From contig JAIWNF010000013.1 of assembly GCA_025093555.1 (NCBI GenBank), positions 62,001-126,000 on the forward strand: a stretch of 64,000 nt of DNA. The letters run 5' to 3'. Of the stretch, positions 23,546 through 35,925 are shown piece after piece. The notes beneath the pieces were generated by a model that did no database searches, had not been told where the DNA came from, and saw only the letters and a program-made list of their open reading frames with translations. The position numbers and the translations under genes were made by a program. Numbering within the stretch: position 1 is the stretch's first letter; the number at the start of each line of letters is the position of its first letter. The DNA is from Circinella umbellata (lineage: Eukaryota > Mucoromycota > Mucoromycetes > Mucorales > Lichtheimiaceae).

Positions 23546-24580
23546 CTACGCAGATGATTTGTACGATGGTTGTGGCTTTTGAGTATATGTAGCATTAATC
23601 ATGGCAATTTGACTGCCCATCTTCCTCTCGTCGTCTTCACCGAATGAGATATATCGCCCTTCCGCAGGCAATGTGGGCAAATAAATATCAGGAATGTTTT
23701 GACTGAGGGTGCCACCATGAGTAGTATGGAGGTTGCTTCGATGATGTGACGATAACTGAGATGACATACAATCAATAATCCATGCAGGCGGTGAGAATGT
23801 GAACATTAGACATAATACAAATCGCATTGGATAGTCGCATGCAAGCATATTTTGAAATTGATCCCATGTATTGACGGCAAAAAACCAAAAATAAAGTACA
23901 CCATAAAGTGAGTACCACATACTTTGAATAGCCAGAAACCAAATCTAGTATCACACGAAGAACCATTTATGGGTTAAATAATATTATTACAATTCAATTT
24001 TCCTTTTCTTTACTTCGCTTCATCATCCCACACGTGATTTAATCAGAATACATACACCGTAAGCCGTTGTTCGTGAATGTGCTTCTTGGGTTCTGTGTTT
24101 TTTCCATCGGATTAGTGGTAGAAATGCATACAGGAACGCTGAAAATTGACCACCAATCGCTAAGCAGACGCCAAGAATGAACATCCACCGAATTGTATAT
24201 TCCCTTTCTGTATGAGACAGAAGGAGGGCGATTTGTATGATGAGCAAGACAATAACAGTAATCAGTAGTAATACACTAATGTAAAAGAGATACCGGAGCC
24301 AGGTTTTTCGGACTTGCATTTTGAAACCAATGTCGAGAGTCATATAGTAGTTCAAAGATAGCATCAACGATGTCGATAAAAGATAACATAATGTATTCCA
24401 TCGCTGTCGAAGAATCCCTTCGGCGGTTAAATTATTGACAATAGCTGAAGGTAATGTAAATATTGCGTAGCATACAATGAGATATCGAAGCTTCTTTGGA
24501 TTGGAAATAGCTTGAATAATGACAATGAGAGTGGCAATGAAGCAAAGGGCACTACTGATGATGAAACCAGGGTTCACCAT
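23546..24580 (-). CDS. Orphan seven-transmembrane protein
   Basis: Exons 24580-24056 and 23944-23546 (intron GTATGT...CTAG, phase 0) encode 307 residues from the ATG at 24580. Seven hydrophobic segments are visible: residues 4-24, 31-50, 62-83, 95-120, 131-155, then IWFLAIQSMWYSLYGVLYFWFF and MRFVLCLMFTFSPPAWIIDCM. They are followed by a ~70-residue polar C-terminal tail with Ser/His-rich stretches. A very short N-terminus, seven helices and a polar tail are receptor-like, but I do not recognise a GPCR family motif. A second ATG in frame at 24676 would add a hydrophobic stretch (LLFLLRIFF), so the start is uncertain. Not assigned to a known family; a lineage-specific fungal membrane protein is likely. 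Confidence 0.6.
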
Positions 24581-25194
24581 CGTATATATGAGGTACCTCA
24601 AGGGTAGAAATGAAATGGAGCAAGCAAATTGATGTAAAGTAGAAAAAAAAATACGTAGAAGAAACAGGAGACGCATCGCGGACCGAGCCCTGAATCTTTG
24701 CCATGTATTTAAAATGAATGTTGCTGAGTTACACCATGATAGTGTAACGACCAAAGCTCCTTGTGTATGAAAAATGGCATGATGCCTTCTTTGCAAACGT
24801 CAATTTAGTGAAAAGTTTATTTTTTCATGTATAATGAATGATCTTGGCAACTTGCATGAAAAATTAAAAGATCTCGTCAGTAATTAGTGTTTCATCATAC
24901 AACATCATACTATCTGTTTCCCTTGCAGAAAAAAAAGAGCAATTTGATCACAGTAGTGAGAAAATCTAGTGGGCACAATAAAATTCCCGACACACAAACA
25001 TAAATGCACAAGCATATTTGTTACTGGTAAAAACAAATTTAGCCATTTATGTCACACCAGTAATATCGGAGTATTGCCATGCAGGTTTGTAAATTTAAAT
25101 TTAGATCTGTGCGCAAAGTTTCATAATATTTTATAGATTTATTGAGTTTTTAAACGTAAAGAACAAAAAACCTATTGGGAATAACTTTTTTAAT
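24581..25194. other. Intergenic between the 7-TM gene and the 3' end of UBR1
   Basis: About 600 nt containing the 7-TM gene's upstream region and the UBR1 3' UTR. Nothing else recognisable. Confidence 0.5.
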
Positions 25195-28100
25195 TCAAAG
25201 TGTTGTCCATCCCCCTATATCATAATTTGCTTCAATTTGTCGTGCTATATAAATCGGAATGGTATGCTGTAACCATAACTTTCGTATTTCGGCATAGCGT
25301 TTTCTATTAAGATATTGTGGCTTTCCACGCCTAAAGTCGAGTTGAAAAATTGAGGAACTACTCTCATTCACCAGATTTTTTTTAACATCTATTCTGTGTA
25401 AATTACCTCAATCCTTGGTCTACTTCTCCATGAGGGTCAAGATATGGTGCACTTACGAACCAGCCGTTTCCATTATGCAGTAATATAACAACACACCGTT
25501 TGACAGACAAGAAAAGACCAACTTCACCACCACATCTATAAAAATCCTTTTTAGCACTTTTGTTATGAAAGTAAAAGGATCATTACTTATCCAGGTAAAA
25601 ATGAAGTTACACTTACTCTAGTCTATGCAAATTACACTCTCCATCCTCTTCTTCTGCACAACAGAAGCTCTGAGTACAAACAAATGTTCCACAGAATAAA
25701 CACACTGCTGGATCACTGGGTACAGAGCCACATTTAGTACACACACGCCTCATACTTTCATCAATAAGTTGTTCCAGTTTCATTGGTAGAGGAATTAATT
25801 GCAAGGGAGTTGGTATATCCAAAGTAATATCCTCAAATCGCCAAGATCTAACTTGTAATCGCATCGTACGCTCCGATTCAGTTATGTGATGATTACACCA
25901 TGAAGATATAAGCTGCTCGTTTTCATGCTTGAGTTCTATAAGCTCTACCAATTCTGGTAACCGTAATAGATCCGACAGTCGTTCAAATTCATTCGCTTCT
26001 ATACGTTGCTGCTGTACATTAGGAATATAGCCATATCGAACTATCATCAGGATCATGGTTCGTCGTAAAAATGGCAGAGCGAATAACTGAAGTAGCGCGT
26101 ATAGTTCTGTAGCCCCAATGGAACTATACACACTGCTTGCCTCTTGATAAGTAAACTTGAGATGTTCCATCACAAACATGGTAAATGCCTTAACAGATAT
26201 AATCTGTTCTTCTGAGAGTTTCTGCTTACTATCGACGATGTTGCTATAATTGTCATTCTCTGTAAATAAAGATTCCTGTTGTGTGGACAAAAGTTTGAGC
26301 CTCTCTTGTACAAATGCAGACACAGTCTTAGTCAGCTCAGCAAGCAAGAGAACACGCATCAAGATGTGAATGCTCATTTTAGCAAAGGGTATTCCATGAA
26401 ACGTTAATTCAGTTAACACCATGAATGGATCGTCTTGCAGCAGTGGTAAATTGTCATACACAATCATTCGTTCATAGCTGAGCCCTTGAAGATGAGCAAA
26501 GTCTCCGACTTGAACATCCACAAATACTTGCCTTAGACGAGCAAGAGCGAGTAGATGGACACGGGTCAATGTTTGTCCCGGATTCTGATGTGTTGTTGTA
26601 GAGATGCCAGAACCAGGTTCATGGTGGCACATAATGCACGTGTAGGCCAAGATAGTGTCGCAAAGAATTCGAAGAAGCATCCGTGTTTGTTGTGGAATTT
26701 GATCGAACAGCGACCCAGTAAGCATCTCGTCCACTTCGTGCTCCGCAGGCTTATGATGACCTCTTGTTGCTATTTCAATGCTTGAGATTGTGTATCCTAG
26801 CAAGCCCCATAGCAAATCAATGTTTTTAACATTTGTTGACATCTCACGAGTTGAATCGTCGTTGCATATCTCTTGATGTATTGTTGAGATCACGTCAAAC
26901 ATTCGTACGTATATTTTGGACACACTAGGTAAGTTAGCTGATGTAGATGGATGCATAATATCGCTGTCGAATGGACCAAAGCGTCGATCAGTGTACATGT
27001 TTCCTGGGACAAATGGTGATGCAGATGTTAGTTCCGATAAAATCGGGGTCGATGTACTTTCTTCTTGCTCGAGAGTTGGCAAATCAATATTAGATAAGGG
27101 GGACCTTCGAGCGCTCGGCCACTCGTCCTCATTCCGTGGTACCATTCCAGTGCTGGAAATAGAATTTGCTGTAAGTGAACCAGTAGGTGCTGTACGAAGT
27201 GATGGAACAAACGTTGAAAATGCTTCTTTTAGTTTACTGCCGCTACTTCGTCGTCGTTGCGAACGATTTATAATAGCTTGTTTCAAGCGATCAATTCCTG
27301 GTTGTACATTGCTTTGTAAAAAGCTGTAATATTTGAATGTCTCGTTGTGCAAAACAGGGCCTGGATACATCTCTTTGCGACCTTTCCAATAAACTGGTAA
27401 TAATATGTTGCCTAGTGACTTGCATAATGGACACATGAATTCATTTCGTGTTCGATTTTCTGGGTGATTACGTGTCAGCTGAGTAGAATGTCTAGAATCA
27501 ATCGACGAACAATAAACTTCAAAGCATCGGATATGCATCAAATGACTACAAGTGGATGTATATAAACCCGTTTTATTCATATTTGCTGGATATCCAGGAA
27601 TGTCTCCCATGTTTTTTGGTAGCTCTTGCTCATCTAGCCATTCAATATCCATGTTTCCATTGTTATTGTTGAACTTTGTCAAAATGTCAGTTTTTTGTGA
27701 CGAATGCATCCCTCGAACAATACTAGATGTTTGAATAAATGCAAGCATTCCATATGGTGCAGACTTGTCACTAACGTCTTCTTGACAAACAATACACGTC
27801 CCAGTGGGATAGGCACATAATCGACTAATCGTACCATCATTTTGTGGGGTATCATTGGCATCGTTTTCGGCAAACCTTTCCCTGTTATTCAACTGATCCT
27901 CTTCATCGATTTCTTCATCATATAGTTCTTCATTTTGTTCAATAAACTGAGATTGCGCTTGAGCAAACTGTGCCATAATTTTCTTCTGGCGCTCTTTAGC
28001 TGTGATCCTCTTTGCCTCTTGTTCGGTCATACCGGATTGGTTGTTCGAACCGTCACTTTCTACCTTCATTGCTTTTCCATCTTTCCATTTTTGAACCTTT

Positions 28101-31100
28101 CTTCTTGTTCGTCCGGGTCCATGAAGGAGTAGTCGGTCAAAGATCCAATCTAGTTGTTTATGCAGCTCTTTGTACTTGTCATCATCCCGGAATATGGACA
28201 TGATATCAAACAGAGATAAATCTTGGGAATGATCATCACTAGTGAAGGCAAAGTAATGGTCGCACACATATTTGTAGAAAACCCCAAATCCAGGATTATC
28301 ACAATCATCATCGGTAGCTTCATAATTCACAGTTTCAATATGTTGTCGATTATTTTCATCCGTCAATGCCAGTAAGATAAGATAAAGTGTTTGTTCAATG
28401 TTGATATCACTCTTGTGGTTGTCGCTCATCCGTACATTCCAAAAAACATACGCCATCATTTGGGTAAATACGGCACAATGTAAAAAGTCACCAAGATATC
28501 GAAAGGCATCATTTGCAATTTTTGTACATTTCGGAAGCAAAAAGAAATCATTTGAATCACTTGATGAATTATTTTCTTTATTCCAACGTTTCTTCAGCAT
28601 ATCCATGGCTTCTTCCCGGTGGTTGCGACTGTAATGGTAAAAGTAAGGGTCGACCTCGTTGAAATATTCATCCTTGAGGCTATAAGATCCAGTGTCGTTC
28701 ACACCCACAGGTGGTTTAAACTGACCCAGTTCGAGCAAAATAAGATCAAATGAAACATGTTCATGTAAACGATCGGGTATTCTCTTGATAAGTTCCGAGT
28801 ATGTACTAGAATGAAGACAAAGATTGTGAATGATTTCCTGGCGGATTCTTGATTCAATGCTCATCCCTGACAGATTCGTACGTTCGCAAACACAAACAAT
28901 AAGTAAATTCAGTAGTTCTTCCACCATAAAGGTAGATTGACTAGCATCATATTGTGCGTGCTCTCGATCGCCAAGAAACCAAGAAATCAACCCGAATCGA
29001 TCCATTAGTGTAGTCAAAAATTGATTAGGTTCTACATGAGCAAGACCAAGTTGTAGAAGAAACAAGTCTGCATCATATGTGTTTTCGCGTAAGGACACAT
29101 CACGATAATGCAATGCCTATTTAATAAACATAAGATAATTACAACAATATGTAAGCATGAATCATGATTGCTTAAGTCGAGTACCTTACCTGGTTGCGTA
29201 TGCCGTATCCATTACGAACCCAGACACCAGCTCGAACCTGTGCTGAAAATGATACTGTACGGATGGGGTATTCGATAATAGGTAACAGAGCTTCCGGTGT
29301 AATTCTTTCTTTTCCATCTATTTTGAACAGTGAAAAAACTTGTTCAAAGCCGTTCGGAAAACCGGCCTCGACTAGCATTTTTTCATTTATAAATCCAGTA
29401 TATTCAATAACAAATGCAAGAAGCCAGTGCAGTGGGTGATGGAATGATACTGGCTGAGATGTGATATCGTATTTGAGAATTTTAATCGGTTGATCGATAT
29501 AAGGGAGCTGAAAGGTATGATGTTCTTGCTCTCCAGGTCCAGATATACCTGGTTGTTGCGTTGTAGATCGTAATTTTCTTGAGGCAGAATAATCATCTAC
29601 TGATCGCATATCGTCTGGATCACTACCCCAGTCGTCGATCATTTTGAGAATACGAGTGATTGTACGGACAAGTGTTCGAGTAGCGGCTAATCCATCCGAA
29701 GAATCCGTATATGGAAGTTTCCCAAAGCATGTTGCAAACTGACGACAGCATTTCCCGATCTGTAGAGTAACGTTGAATGCGTTGACCCAGATTTCGGATT
29801 CGTATTCCACGTGAGTATTCTTCTGACATACTTGAGCATTCATACATTGAAACATGCTAATCAGGTCGAGAAATTGCCGTAAATATAGTGGATCTTGTGC
29901 CAAAACATTTTTTATCATATCGACGTTCATTATATATCGAAGGTCATGAAACGCGTTAAAATAACGCCGGGTTCTAAATGCCCGTGATTCACAATTGACT
30001 CTTGCAGGATGTCGTTCGCGCTCTGAGGGCAGAACAAGATATAAGCGGTCAGTCAAGAAGAAAGCAGTCAAGGATGAACATATCAGACCAAAAAACTCGT
30101 ACTCATTGACAAGCAGATCTGCAACTGATGGGACAGTGAGTAGTTGCACCGTGAAAAGAATAATAGAGCTCTCTGGTTCTCGATCTTTGAGTAGAAATGA
30201 TTCAGCCAATCTTGCGTAGTTTCTGGCCAATCGTGTTCCTATACACAATTGCTACAGTAAGTATAACAATTAATCCATCATAATTATAAAAAGAAACTAA
30301 CCTAATACTTTTCGGAATAAAGGATCGCATATCAACGACGTAATATAAAGTTCTCGTAATGCAATACGCATTCCCTTCCACAATTTTAAATCAGAAATTA
30401 GTAAATAATCTAGGCGAAGTCGTCTTTCGAATTCATGTTGAATGACAGAAGGTATTATTTCCCTGGCAATTTTTTTTCCAGCAGATGCACCCAGATTCTT
30501 TCCTTTGCCATTAGCATTCGCCACTAATTCGTCCCACATCATAAGTTCTTCTGTCCGCAACGACTGAAATTCATTAATCATATTTGTTGGATCCCAATCT
30601 ATACTAGCACTATCCGGTTGTGTACTAATACCCTCTTGTTGTGATTCTTTATCGTTTACATCTGGGTCAAGCATCTCAACGTCCTCGTCTAAGTTGTTTT
30701 CCCCCATCGGTATAGTTATAGTTCCTGTTTCTGTAATATCTTCGCTCATATAATCATCATCAGCTAGCGTTTCACCAAATTGGACCGAGGAACGTACCTT
30801 CCGGTCTGCACATAATTCTTCGCATACGATTGTTCGAACGATCGCATCTCCGTCTGAAATATCACCAAAAAATCGGACATGCCCATGAATCAATTCCTTT
30901 AGCCAAAAGACAAGTAAGCTGCAGACATCTTCTCTATAAACATCCCGCGCATTTTTGATGGTTACTCCAATATTAATAGCTGCAAGCGGTTCTGCGATTT
31001 TTCGAAGTTGTTCCAAATCTGTTGACGATGCAATGACTTTGCGACCCTAAAAATTAATGCATTAGTTCATAACTATCTATGCTAAATAAATTAAAATAAA

Positions 31101-32222
31101 ATGTGGTACGAACGTGTATATGTATTGCGTCAACTATTTTCTTGGCTTCTTCCCATTTGCACCCTTTAGCTGCGAGTATGCATTCAAGAACATGTGAAAA
31201 TGCATGACCCTCATCGTTCCATACGATGCAAACATATTCCTCTACGACATTACTGTCGCTAGCATCCGATAATTGAAATGGTGAATAAGGCTGGCTGGTA
31301 AATAATCGATCTGTACTCACATGATCCATATCAAGATCCTCATCTTGCTCGAGTAATGGATCGTCCGACTTGACAGAAATTTTGTTACTGCCTTCATCAA
31401 TTTTTTTTGTTGATGCTGATAGAGGTATTTCTTCGGATCCTAGTGTAAATGTATCCAGTATAAAATCAAAGACAGCTGATATATTATTACGAATTGTGTC
31501 AATAACGTCCTTTGGTATTGTTGTTAAAGTATCACTAGCTTCATTGTTGCGTTCGCTGACTAATGCATGAACACCACATTGTAAAGGTGTTTTCCACGCT
31601 TCAAGATCACCACAGTCGCAACAGCCACCTGAACCTGGGCTGAGTGAAAATAAAACATTATGATTATCATGATTTGTTGCATGAAAGCAACGGGAACAAA
31701 AGACGCAGGTATCGTCTAATCCACAAGTCCTATTGATATAAACATGAATATAAGCTTACTTTTTTCAAACCGATCACTGTTTAATTTCTCGTTCTTTTTA
31801 ATATATAATCCTTTCCTGCAACGGTATACGGGTTCTCCTTTTCGAAAGACATGCCCACATTGTCTTCCATGTTCATTTGAAAGGTTTGGAGAAGGAATTA
31901 TACCATTCGAATGCCAAATAAGGGAAGAAGGGTCAACCTTGCTAGCTTTGGAATACTCTTTTCCAGTCATACTTAATAACTGAGCACGAATCACATCTTG
32001 TAAATTTTCTTGATTGCTGAAAAAGTATTGTTCCATCAAGGTCGAGTTATGTTGCCATAAAAATTGGTAGCACTCTGTAATGATTGCTATCCGGGTATCG
32101 TCATCGTATCGACCGTTAAAAATAAATGGTGTTTTCCATAGGTATTCAGCAAGTGTTGCATAAGGGTATGGTGGGTCGTCATCGGAAGACTGGCCATGCA
32201 TTTTGAAATCTGCAACTGTCAT
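25195..32222 (-). CDS. UBR1: E3 ubiquitin-protein ligase UBR1 (N-recognin of the N-degron pathway)
   Basis: Exons: 32222-31816, 31729-31114, 31046-30302, 30238-29190, 29116-25617, 25535-25407 and 25330-25195, giving 2193 residues. The UBR box (about 121-190) reads CGHVFRKGEPVYRC, then RTCGLDDTCVFCSRCF...NHDNH...GGCCDCGDLEAW; it binds type-1 N-degrons. A ClpS-like N-domain follows at about 297-341 (YVCIVWNDEGHAFSHVLE). A RING-H2 domain spans about 1378-1503 (CIVCQED ... CSHLMHIRCF ... FMCPLC). The C-terminal UBR cap ends with GEVGLFLSVKRC...PYLDPHGEVDQGLR and RRGKPQYLNRKRYAEIRKLW. The order is canonical for UBR1/UBR2, slightly longer than the yeast protein. It ubiquitinates substrates with destabilising N-termini together with a Rad6-type E2 (known). 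The first intron (31815-31730) joins correctly only with a GA donor; see findings. Start chosen at the ATG at 32222; 32201 is an alternative. Divergent from an F-box gene. Confidence 0.93.
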
Positions 32223-32626
32223 TATAGCAGCTAATAATACAAAAAATGAAAGACGATTGTTGTTGCGTAGACGAAAAGGGGAGGAAGTGTCAAGGAATGT
32301 TAGGGCCAAGTTATTAAGTGAAAGAAAAAGAAACGAAAAGGTACACTCGGAACTGCGCGTTGCCGCATGGATTCAGTGTCCGCGAAGTTATTGTTGTATT
32401 GACACTAAAAATCGATCGTCGAGTTTTTATCACTGGTTTACAAGCAACTTTTTTTCATATATTTTTATCAGCTTACAAGTTTTTTCTTGGTAAACTTACT
32501 GAAATTGGATTATTATGCTAACGACGGTTATATAGTTTTTGGAATAAAAGAAAAATCATAAGGTCACATGAAATATGTTCTAACTTTTTCTTTTTTCTTC
32601 CACAAGACTGATGCATAATTGTCGCC
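32223..32626. promoter_or_regulatory. Shared divergent intergenic region of UBR1 (-) and F-box gene (+)
   Basis: Only 404 bp separate the two start codons, so both promoters and 5' UTRs must fit here. Open frames inside it on the plus strand (32203-32521) are incidental. No specific operator identified. Confidence 0.6.
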
Positions 32627-34220
32627 ATGACTTATTCTCAACCTGAAGATCTGCTATTGAAGTTTCAAAATGGCACTGCTCGTCGACAGAACTTTCTTGA
32701 TTTGATGCCATATGATTTGATTGCGGCAATATTTTCTTTTCTCTACAGTCATGAGCTATTTGTATGCATTTCCGTGTGTCAAAGCTGGCGGACGTTTATT
32801 ATTCAAAATCCTCATATCCTATGGAAAGCAATGTTATTCCACAATACTGAAGAGTTCTTTAAATGCCCAGTGTTTAGTGGAGCGTTTAAGGGCAATCAAG
32901 AAACGCACCATATTCGTTCACTGTCCTTGGATCATTCCGTGGTTCGTGGTTCATATCAAAACATCAAGGAAATTGAAATGGCTGATATGTTCAAGCATCT
33001 CATCAAAACCAACTGTAGCTATATAGACCACCTGGGTAATTATAATATCTTTTTCTTATATTGAATTTACCAGCTTTGTTACCGATGGCCATTTATTTTA
33101 TTTTATTTTCGGAAGAAAATAGAATCCTGATGAACTACACACATGAAAAAATATCGCTATAGAATTTTATGACTGTCCATTGTCATGCATAGAATTTTTA
33201 CAGTATTTGGGGTTTGCTGGAGAAAAGTTACGTTGGGTGGACATTGGAAATTCGTATATTGATCCCCGCCTGATCGTTATAATTCTTAATGCATGCCCAA
33301 ATCTAATCAGTCTAAGATGTGTTGGTTGCACGCCATACGTCAGTAGTATACTTCCAAATCAACTTATCTCGAGCGATGCGTCATTTCTTACTTTAGTTGA
33401 TATGGAGATAGTCATCGACGAAACAATCGAACCAGAATATCTAAAACAGCTACTTCAACGATGTACGCAGTTAAAATCTCTTGTACTAAAAAGTCAAGTG
33501 GACTGGATTGTTAGTGATACCCTTGATCGACCACCGCCAGAGGTTATATTTGACGCCATATACGACACTGTTCAAAAAGCATGCAATAATCTCGAGGAAT
33601 TTACTTTTTCGTGTTTACCTTATTGGACAGTATCAGAATACGCCCACATAACGCACCAATCCCCAGTAGCATTGCAAGATCTATTTTCCTTAACAGCAAA
33701 AAAAACTGCCAGTTTCAGGGACAAAGATAATCACTCGTTCATGCAGGAACTGCAGGTACTACAATCGGGGACAGCAACACTGGAAGAAAATAAGACTGTC
33801 AAACGAAAATATGCGACACTAGAATATTATGTCGGATGTCCTCCCCCGCGAATAAAGAACCCATCATGGACGATATTATTCATTTCAGTGGATGTCGACA
33901 TTACTGGTGCTGGTTACCAATTTTTCCCATTTACACTTGGATCTGTACGTAAATTTTTGAACGATCGCCCGGATTTGACAACTGTAGAGATATCAGGAAT
34001 TTTAGAAAAACGCAACTACAGACCATACGAAATACTTATTTCAGCAGTAACGGGACTAAGGTCATTGCGACATCTTGTACTGCAAGATACAACTGCTTCA
34101 ATCCTTACCAGACATAAGTGTCCAACTTTAACGAATCTTACGATCAAAAGCTTACAGTGCGCCGCTACAGACAACACCTGGCTTAACGAATTGAGTAAAG
34201 TTCAATCACTAAGTGTTTAG
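32627..34220 (+). CDS. F-box protein with leucine-rich-repeat-like C-terminal region
   Basis: Exons 32627-33035 and 33163-34220 (intron GTAATT...ATAG, 127 nt) give 488 residues. The F-box is at about residues 25-68: LDLMPYDLIAAIFSFL ... SVCQSWRTFIIQNPHILWKAM, with the usual Pro, Leu and Trp positions. The rest has irregular LRR-like blocks (LRWVDIGNSYIDPRLI, LVDMEIVI, LKSLVLKS, LRHLVLQDTT, LTNLTIKSL). Family knowledge: the F-box links substrates to SCF (Skp1-cullin) ubiquitin ligases and the LRRs bind the substrate. The specific target is unknown. The fit is to the generic fungal F-box/LRR class rather than a named protein. It sits head-to-head with UBR1, so two ubiquitin-ligase components share an upstream region. 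Confidence 0.8.
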
Positions 34221-35733
34221 CATTTTGATGTTTTACCCAGGTTTTGACAAATTGAATTTAGGTTTACTTTTTCAGAATACGATATGCAAACTTGAAGTTC
34301 ATTTAGTACGGCCTAATTTCCAAGGATATTCGGAATGTCCCCAAACTGTTTTCAGAAAAACGGCCACGTGATCTGGCAAAACCAGGATTGTATTCTCCTT
34401 TGTAAGAATTTGAAAAGGGATCGATTTTAGAAGCAATTTTTTTTCAGTAAAACATATAATACATATTCAAACAAAGGTATTGGGAAGGTGAAAAAGCAAA
34501 AAAATAAAAATAAAAAAAATAAAAAAGCCGATCAAAAACTTATCGAAAATTTATAGATTTATAAATAAAAGCAAAATATATATCAGTTACGTTGTATATT
34601 TGAAGAAAAAAATAAACAGAAATAAATAAACAGGAAAAATGGGGAAAAGTATGAAAAGGGACGAAGAGAATGAAACACGGTTAAAGATAACGTGAATGGT
34701 CATTAAGTAGTCGAGGTTATTGGAAGAATTTTAGACGATGAAAAGTGTGAACAGTTTCAAGTTAGTCACCAATGCGATAAACATGGCCAAAGCTGTTCAA
34801 AAGGTGTCATCCCCATGCAATGCGGTTCATCAATATTTGCTATCATTCCATCAAGTAGTACGCTCTAAAATACATATACAACGTACATTATTACTTTATT
34901 TTGATGCTGGCTTACTCTTCGAACACCTTTATGTTCTGCTCATTCAAAAAGCATCCTTTTAGTAGATCCATTATTCACGAGCGTATATTGGCTCTCAAAA
35001 GAACAATTATGCAAGGAAAGCGATTCGAATATCTGGATACAAGGTTGAATCATTCATTCAAAACCATGAGCCCTATTATAAGTATCAGCCGATACACAAA
35101 GTCGAATTATACAATTACCCAAATATAGATGAAAAAATGTAGTATACGTTTATAAAAAGAAATGCTCCTATCAATGTAACACCAGGAAAGAATGCAACGA
35201 GTTCTATATGCTAAATAAGAGTCAATAATAATAATAACAATAATAACTTAAACCTATTATATATGTTTTTACATATTCTTTGTTTTATTTGTTTAACATA
35301 AAATAGTAGTAATATTCATTATTTTGAAAAGAACTTTATTTATCATATGAATATTATGTATATTGAAAAATATGGACTTTGGTACTATATAACAGTTGAA
35401 GAAAACGTTGAAATATTTATGATAGTCTGGAACAATCAGCTCCTAAGAACATAGCACAGAAAGAAAGAAAAAGTATTAAAGAAGGATAAAGATGTACATT
35501 GTAATGTTATGACAGAAAACACATATATAAAAGAAGCATGTGTAGATACTTTAGATATGTACGTGAAGTGATTTATACAAAAAAAAAAAAAAAGACATAA
35601 ATACAGATAAAAAATAATAAAGAGTACATAGATTGCATATACGTAGGGGGACTTATGTAGTATAATTTTTGGACTGAGAATATCATTACACCATGATATA
35701 TATATACGAGGATGGTAATGTAATAAATAATAA
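34221..35733. other. Intergenic 3' of the F-box gene
   Basis: AT-rich, with A-rich low complexity at 34490-34530. Two short frames at 34738-34962 and 34901-35128 have some protein-like composition but no recognised motif, so I do not call them genes. Confidence 0.5.
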
Positions 35734-35925
35734 TTATTTCCGATAAATCACCACCAGATATCCGTTTAGAATCATTGTTAGATTTGACGTGTTAACAACG
35801 CCCTGGTACCCATCAATTTGGACAATACCTTGCCCACCTATACGCCACCAACTTTCAATACATGTGTTGTCGTGTGCGTTGAACGGTCGCCAATAATTTC
35901 CCGCTTGAAAAAACCACTGAGTCAT
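35734..35925 (-). CDS. Small stand-alone WWE-like domain protein (candidate)
   Basis: A single-exon frame of 63 residues with ATG at 35925 and TAA at 35736-35734. Its pattern matches a WWE domain from end to end: WFF near the start, W-R-P-F at residues 12-15, Asp19, Ile23-Glu24 followed by Trp27, a central V-I-D-G turn, NLTM (in the place of the usual MTQ), and a final Gly-x-x-V-x-x-x-R. WWE domains bind poly- or iso-ADP-ribose and occur with ubiquitin-ligase or PARP domains (known); here no partner domain is present. TATA-like sequence lies about 75-90 bp upstream (near 36000-36018 on the other strand). It is surrounded by several kb without genes. Alternatives: an exon of a larger unrecognised gene, a pseudogene remnant, or chance. 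The residue pattern makes chance less likely. Confidence 0.5.
   Translation of the reverse strand: MTQWFFQAGNYWRPFNAHDNTCIESWWRIGGQGIVQIDGYQGVVNTSNLTMILNGYLVVIYRK

Noticed and set aside
31766..31771. Strong GTAAGC donor in UBR1 as the true first-intron donor
   Set aside because: Splicing there to the only acceptor shifts the frame into a stop and breaks the UBR-box zinc site.
32203..32521. Plus-strand frames in the UBR1/F-box intergenic region
   Set aside because: They overlap the UBR1 first exon in antisense and have no family features.
34738..35128. Two overlapping frames after the F-box gene
   Set aside because: Some normal-looking residues but no motif, no splice partner and no continuity with the F-box protein, whose stop at 34220 is clean.
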